From Collybiopsis luxurians FD-317 M1 (lineage: Eukaryota > Basidiomycota > Agaricomycetes > Agaricales > Omphalotaceae): a stretch of 64,000 nucleotides of DNA. A model generated the notes under the pieces. It saw only the letters and a program-made list of their open reading frames with translations. It did not search any database and was not told the DNA's origin. This document shows, piece after piece, positions 58,935 through 64,000 of this stretch. A program made the position numbers and the translations under genes. The stretch is taken from assembly GCA_000827265.1 (NCBI GenBank), contig KN834751.1, positions 378,113-442,112 of the forward strand. The letters run 5' to 3'. Numbering within the stretch: position 1 is the stretch's first letter; every line of letters starts with the position of its first letter.

Positions 58935-59952
58935 TGGGTCAGATGAAAGTACTTTTGCTGAGCAAGATCAAGACAAATAAGAACTAGTTAAGTGAAGGCG
59001 TCGTAGTTTTTGAGCCGCACAGGCAAGTCTATTTATTGGACTCGGTTGCGTACAAGGAGCTCCCATTTCGGATTCAAAATAAAATGGAGCTCTAGGGGGT
59101 ATGCATTCATATGTTCCTGGAGGGAAATACATGACCACGCGCGATCTGGCTGGCCTAAAGAACCCAGATCTCCGACTCTTCTTTTTGTTACTCTTTCAAC
59201 TCGATTTACCACGGGAAAGTCACCACAGAAGAATACCTGCGGCCAAATATGTCCGCTGTTCTGCGGCCTGAGCCCGTATACATTCTGTTCAGCCTGGTAA
59301 AGAAGAAGAAAAATCTATACCCGAACATACAGATCATCGAGACAGATCGTTAATTCCCTGACAGGCGGATTTTTCTCCACAAACTTTATTCGTTTGTGTA
59401 GCCACCCATACATCAAAATGTCGTTCCGGGAGCGTGTCAGTGACATTGAACTTTGCCTCGTACCAAAGGAATTGAGTGAAATACATTCACGCTCTAAAAG
59501 CGTAAAGCAAAACTCCTAAAATCCTCGCGGCGTCATGAGTAGTAGCCTGATCGAGATCTAGGCCTCGGGTCGCATTCGTGGTCGAAAACAAAACAAAAAA
59601 ACCAGAGAAGGAGACGAAGGCAATTCGCAATTTCGATCGTGTAATGAATTCACTTGGTAATGCTTGAGCAAGCTTTAGATTTACATGGGGTTGTTGATAC
59701 AGGTCCCCGGAAGCAAAACGATTTACCGGGGTAAGAACCATCGACAATCCCGACAATCAGGGCAGCAGCACAGCGATCGCGAAGGACGCATGTTCTCACT
59801 TAGCGGTAGCTACATGGGTTCGTCTAATGTCAGTATCTATAACGGTAAATGTAGTCATTCTCTTCACCCGCTAAAGTGTAATTTTTTAAAGTATGCTCCA
59901 GCCCCATATAGATAAAATTGAATGTACTATTATGTCCTACCGACCTACGTAC
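58935..59952. other. intergenic upstream of zinc-finger gene
   Basis: About 1.0 kb between the zinc-finger start and the TRP1 stop, both on the minus strand. No convincing exon, RNA gene or repeat. A minus-strand open frame at 59487-59756 has no family or splice support. Confidence 0.4.
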
Positions 59953-62570
59953 TTAGCTAGCCTCGTTTGCTTGCTCATCCTGAATTCCATTAATTGTCTC
60001 CAGACCAGAGATGCTCTTCGCACGCTGAATAAAGCTTCTAACTTTATCGATATCCTTTCCGGTTTTCTCTGCATTTTCGACCCCCCCACTGACATCGACT
60101 GCCCAGGGACGAACTTGCATGATAGCTTCAGCGATATTTGTCGGCGTTAATCCGCCGGCAAGAATGATAGGAAGGGGGAATCGAGTTGGGGTACTAGCAG
60201 ACGATGAAGAGATAGTGCCGTGTTTTGCGTGCCCGTTGAGTTCTCCATTAGTGGTCGGCAGGGATTCGTCGGCGGCGGCGGCGATTACCGATTCTGCTGT
60301 GTTCTCACCCTCACCAGGCGAAGCAGGAGTCACAGCAGAAGCAATTTCGGACACCTTGTAGGCCGCGCCGTCAGGAACAATTTCGCCTGCGTCGACGATG
60401 CGCTGTGCAAGTTTCCAGTCGATAACTTTACCAGTTCCTCCGCTGACGCCACTTCCGTCCTCCCTCACGGAGTCCAACAATATGAAGTGGTGGTTACCGC
60501 CGCGAGTGATTCCGTCAACCCCAGATCCCTTGCCAACATGGAACGCACGGATGACAGGCACAGGTATATGATGGGCCCACTCAGTGGGCTCTGCTCCGTG
60601 AAGCTGAACCATGTCTAGCTGGCAATATGATACGGTATGGAGGATCGTAGCCAGAGGCGCATTTTGAAACACACCAACCACCAGAGGCCGAGATGCGGTC
60701 GAGTTGAGTCGAGTGATCTGAGATGTAAACCAGGGCACGTTAAGGGAAGAATCATCGAGTGAGTGTGTTTTGGAAAGAGGAGGTTTCGACGCGTGAATAG
60801 CCTCAGAAATCATTTTGCCAGTTTCAAAGTCGATATATCGACTGGATTTCTTGACAAACATTAAGCCTAGCATATCTGCTCCGGCTTCAGCTACAAGCAA
60901 TGCTTCCTCTGGAGTTCGGATACCACATATCTTTACCAACGGAGCCGCAGACCGCCAGTCTTTCTGAGCTGGTTCAGGCTCGGGTAAAGATAGGAGCTTA
61001 TGAATGAATGCCGTCGGATCCTTTGCCTTCATCAAGCTTTCACCGACTAAGATAGCGCTGACTCCTTCGGCGGCATACTTTTGGACATCATCCGAGCTCA
61101 TTATCCCACTTAACGCACACAAGAAGACGTCCTTGCCTTGCACCATATCGCTGAGTCGACTAGTAGTGGACATGTCCACTTGAAAGTCGTGCAGATTCCG
61201 ATTGTTCACCCCGATGACTTTAGCGGGAAGGGACAATGCGAGTTCCATCTCCTTCGCATTATTTACTTCCACCAGAGGCTCCATTCCGAGTTCCACACTG
61301 TACTGGTACAAATCACGTAGGATAGCTTCGGAAAGCATGCTGACAATGAGCAAAATCGAGTCTGCACCCCAAATACGTGATTCCAGAACCTGATACCGGC
61401 TTAGGATGAAATCCTTCCGTAAGATGGCGGGTCGGTTTGGAAGATGAGCTACACTCATTCGCGCGTGCAGCATGTCCTGTAGAGACCCTAGGAACCATTT
61501 AGGCTCCGTAAGCACTGATATAGTGTTTGCACCAGCAAGAGCGTAAGTCAACGCCTGGGCAGCGGGTGACGTAGCGACGGAGATGGGACCCTTGGAAGGG
61601 GAAGCACGTTTGATTTCTGCAAGAAGAGCGGGGTGCTCTTCTGTATTTTGCCGCAGTCGGGGCAAGAAAGGGATGATTGGCGGGGAAATATTAAGGGATA
61701 GAAGGGTCTGAAGGTCGGATAGTGTGGTGCCCGGAGTTTTCTGTGCCTGGGACACGTCCGCTAATCGCTGAGTGTATATCTTGTTGAGTATTGAAGGAAT
61801 CTTTGCCTTGGAAGGAGCAGCAGCAGCCTTGCTAGTGGCAGGAAGTTCGAGATGGAAAGGAGGAAGGTTCGTATCCAGAACCTTGGACTCTGGATTCTCT
61901 TCCCACAAGCCACCTCGTAGCGAAAGGAAGTTGCGGATTAGATCATCTCCTCCTTCACTAAGGATGCTTTCAGGGTGATACTGAACTGCTTCCAGAGTAT
62001 ATTTACGATGGCGTATACCCATTATTACCCCGGAGTCTTCGGAGGCGGCCGTTACAGCAAGATGAGAGGGTAACGAGGTAAGAGTGGCGCTGAGCGAGTG
62101 GTATCGAATGGACTGTATGCCTTGAGTAACTCCTCTGAACAGACCTCGGTCGTCATGTCGTATCCGACTGACTTTACCGTGCATGATTTCGCCTGCATAG
62201 CTGCAGCATGTCAACTAGGGAATTGGGGTAGCCTATCAACAACTTACGCGATTGTGCCTCCATGCAAGTCAACCATACATTCAAGACCCATACACACTCC
62301 TAAAACGGGAACTTTGCCCTGGAAATACTCAATGGCAGCATTGGATATCCCGGAATCCGTCTTTGGGTGTCCAGGACCGGGCGAGATAACAAGCGAGTTG
62401 ATTTTGAGTTCAGGGAACAATGAAGGCGAAATAGCGTCGTTCCTAATCACCGTGACCTGAGCGCCGAGCAGACACAGCTGCTGGTAAAGATTCCAGGTGA
62501 AAGAATCAAAATTATCAATCATTAACACATCGAGCTGGCCGGTGAGGAACGACGGTAGAGTGGTTGCCAT
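59953..62570 (-). CDS. TRP1: tri-functional tryptophan synthesis protein (GATase - IGPS - PRAI)
   Basis: Predicted 856 aa from exons 62570-62248 and 62200-59953 (one 47-nt intron). It carries three enzymes of tryptophan biosynthesis in the order typical of filamentous fungi. The glutamine amidotransferase of anthranilate synthase comes first: [20 protein letters not shown], nucleophile Cys93 in GVCMGLE, and the His/Glu pair in [10 protein letters not shown]. Indole-3-glycerol-phosphate synthase follows ([50 protein letters not shown]). Phosphoribosylanthranilate isomerase is last ([49 protein letters not shown]). The anthranilate synthase large subunit must be encoded elsewhere. The PRAI domain carries a low-complexity insert rich in Ala, Ser and Glu between its core motifs. 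Confidence 0.97.
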
Positions 62571-63019
62571 TGCGAGGGGGAATTTGGGGGGTGACAGTCG
62601 AACTGTCTAACTTTTATTTCACGGTATTTCAGGGGAATCAGTGACTGCGATGACCGCAGCAAAAATTCCGCGTACGAATCTTAGGTCAGCACTGACTGGC
62701 TGCTGTAATTATCGCACTTGGCCAGAAAGTCTCATCTTGATCAGTGTGTCGATAGCACAACTGAGCCCACCGCGCCCGCGGCCGTCTGCGTTTCGGAGTA
62801 CAAGGACGATTGCTTCTTATCTGTGCATTTGGCACCGCACCCGGCCGCCAGCATTTGCTATTCATTCTACAGCGAATACGATGCATGTTTTCATTGGAAC
62901 CCTTTTTAAGTACAGCAATACAGCATATCCACAGCCTACGTCGACGGCGAGTCCTGGAGACCGAGCAAGAAGGAGATGGCATTGTATGCCGCCCATGGAA
63001 CAAATTCTGAAAAAAGTCA
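62571..63019. other. intergenic, TRP1 promoter
   Basis: About 450 nt upstream of TRP1 and downstream of the carboxypeptidase stop. A plus-strand open frame of 163 codons crosses it but has no family and overlaps the carboxypeptidase 3' end. TGACTG motifs occur, but no perfect Gcn4 site TGACTCA. Confidence 0.4.
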
Positions 63020-64000
63020 TTAACATCGATTGCATACATTGTGTAGATGAACAGACATACGGGGAGTCATATGCCCACTGTAGTAAAACTCGACATCTAG
63101 ACAGAAAAAAGAGCTTAAAGAAGGCAGGATAATGGTGCAATCAATGTACGTACAGGTCAATCCCCGTTCAGTGTGCTCGTTACCAAATACACCGAAATTC
63201 TTGACGGTAAAACTTTCATTTTGAATCGGGGTTTGGAATCCTTGAGCACCGTTCCAAGTCATGTTCCTTTTGCGGTCTTCAGTCGAGCCCGCGGCTCCAA
63301 CGTAAAACACATCACTCACTGGATAGCAATCCGAGTTCCTTCAGCCACCAGGATAAAGTCCTATCCGATCATTGGATCAGCAACGTGCAGTGAAATGATT
63401 GTCTCGGGAACTCACAGCAAGACCATGGACCACGACAGTCCTTTCTGATTTTTCAATCACATTGGGGAAGATGCTGAGCATGGACGGAATCGACTGGTCG
63501 TTTCCTGGCCGTCCTTGAGCGTTTACGTAGACGGATCCTTCTCCGCAAATCTCCCAATTGATGTGAGGTGCATGAATCGCGTCTTGGACCTAACCAATAT
63601 GTCAATTCGAGCGAAGCATACCATAGGCAGCTATGCTCACATCCGTTCTGCATTCAAACAAGTCAGAAGATATATCTTGAATAAATGAAATGTTTTCCTA
63701 CCGGTTGAAGTAGATGAACTGTTGCGTTGATTCTGGGAATCCAAGGACGCTCCCTGGTTACAGTGAGATATAGGAAAGATCACGAGTTGAATTCAAAGAA
63801 AACTTACAAAGACTGGGGAACGTGTCCGAAACTCTGCCGGCTCTCGTTCAGTCAACTGCCCCTCAGATCGCTGGCTAAAACGTACCTGTAAACGTCGAAT
63901 ACTGGGTTCAAACTGAAACAAATATCTCGGTGTCAAGGTAGGCGCTGAACAGAACAGAACGTACACTCCGACAGCTTCTTGAATAGGACTATGAAGTCTA
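63020..64000 (-). CDS. serine carboxypeptidase S10 family, 3' part (gene runs off the window)
   Basis: C-terminal ~185 residues of a secreted or vacuolar serine carboxypeptidase. Exons in the window: 64000-63965 (partial), 63912-63886, 63833-63808, 63753-63702, 63647-63641 (7 nt), 63589-63416, 63360-63320, 63266-63154 and 63096-63020; the phase closes throughout. Recognisable blocks are NPVFDVYR, DTFPSLWSVLGFP, TDVQDAIHAPHINW, the catalytic Asp region VVVHGLADFILVAEGTR, NMTWNGAQGFQTPI, and the catalytic His in FYYSGHMTP. The nucleophile Ser lies outside the window to the right. The C-terminus after GHMTP is short and ends in VCNRC, shorter than the usual tail. Enzymes of this family remove C-terminal residues from peptides. 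Confidence 0.9.

Noticed and set aside
59487..59756. Minus-strand frame of 89 codons upstream of the zinc-finger gene's promoter
   Set aside because: No family, no intron partners and no conserved motif.
62571..62720. Gcn4/CpcA binding site upstream of TRP1
   Set aside because: Only TGACTG variants are present, none matching TGACTCA well enough to call.
62641..63132. Plus-strand open frame of 163 codons
   Set aside because: No recognisable family, and it runs antisense into the last exon of the carboxypeptidase. Long antisense frames are common in this GC-balanced sequence.

Overview
The window comes from a filamentous basidiomycete, most likely an Agaricomycete. Genes are dense on both strands. 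Almost every gene is cut by many GT-AG introns of about 45-65 nt with CTNAY-like branch sites. The gene set includes a tri-functional GATase-IGPS-PRAI TRP1, NoxR, a Slt2-type MAP kinase, a Dsc3 subunit, a DOPA 4,5-dioxygenase and a basidiomycete-type 'MGTxGYR' protein. I rebuilt exon chains by hand so that the reading phase closes across each intron. It closes for 22 of the 23 genes (the rightmost only within the window); the exception is PRP16.

Layout, left to right. 0.3-9.9 kb, all minus strand: an Ams2/SPT21-like regulator, a 401-bp terminal-inverted-repeat element, an adenylate-forming (ANL) enzyme, the Dsc3 ubiquitin-ligase subunit and a GH15 glucoamylase with a CBM20 domain. 11.4-23.4 kb, all plus strand: a PXR1-like G-patch protein, a three-domain protein resembling the C-terminal half of AROM (shikimate kinase, dehydroquinase, shikimate dehydrogenase), an uncharacterised F-box-like protein, a steryl-ester hydrolase, a stand-alone shikimate/quinate dehydrogenase-like protein and the cell-wall-integrity MAP kinase. 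24.0-28.2 kb, minus: a DXD glycosyltransferase and TFIIIA. 28.3-49.9 kb, plus: a Drs2-type flippase (divergent from TFIIIA over about 106 bp), NoxR, the spliceosomal helicase Prp16 and the catalytic subunit of DNA polymerase epsilon. 50.7-64 kb, mixed: a C2H2 protein, DOPA dioxygenase, a JmjN/JmjC/PHD histone demethylase, another C2H2 protein, TRP1 and the 3' part of a serine carboxypeptidase.

Most genes are unrelated housekeeping functions. The most suggestive local relationship is between the AROM-like three-domain protein and the shikimate-dehydrogenase paralogue 4 kb downstream. In ascomycetes, quinate-utilisation loci pair a repressor derived from the AROM C-terminal half with catabolic dehydrogenases. 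Here the dehydroquinase catalytic His is Asn and the shikimate-kinase lid looks altered, which fits a regulatory role.

A second theme is unusually small exons: 5 nt in the DOPA dioxygenase, 7 nt in the carboxypeptidase, 14 nt in both the glucoamylase and the dioxygenase, 18 nt in the flippase and 19 nt in the Ams2-like gene. Standard gene finders would probably miss several of these.

I saw no tRNA, rRNA or CRISPR array, and no coding transposon. I could run no searches, so family assignments rest on recognised motifs.
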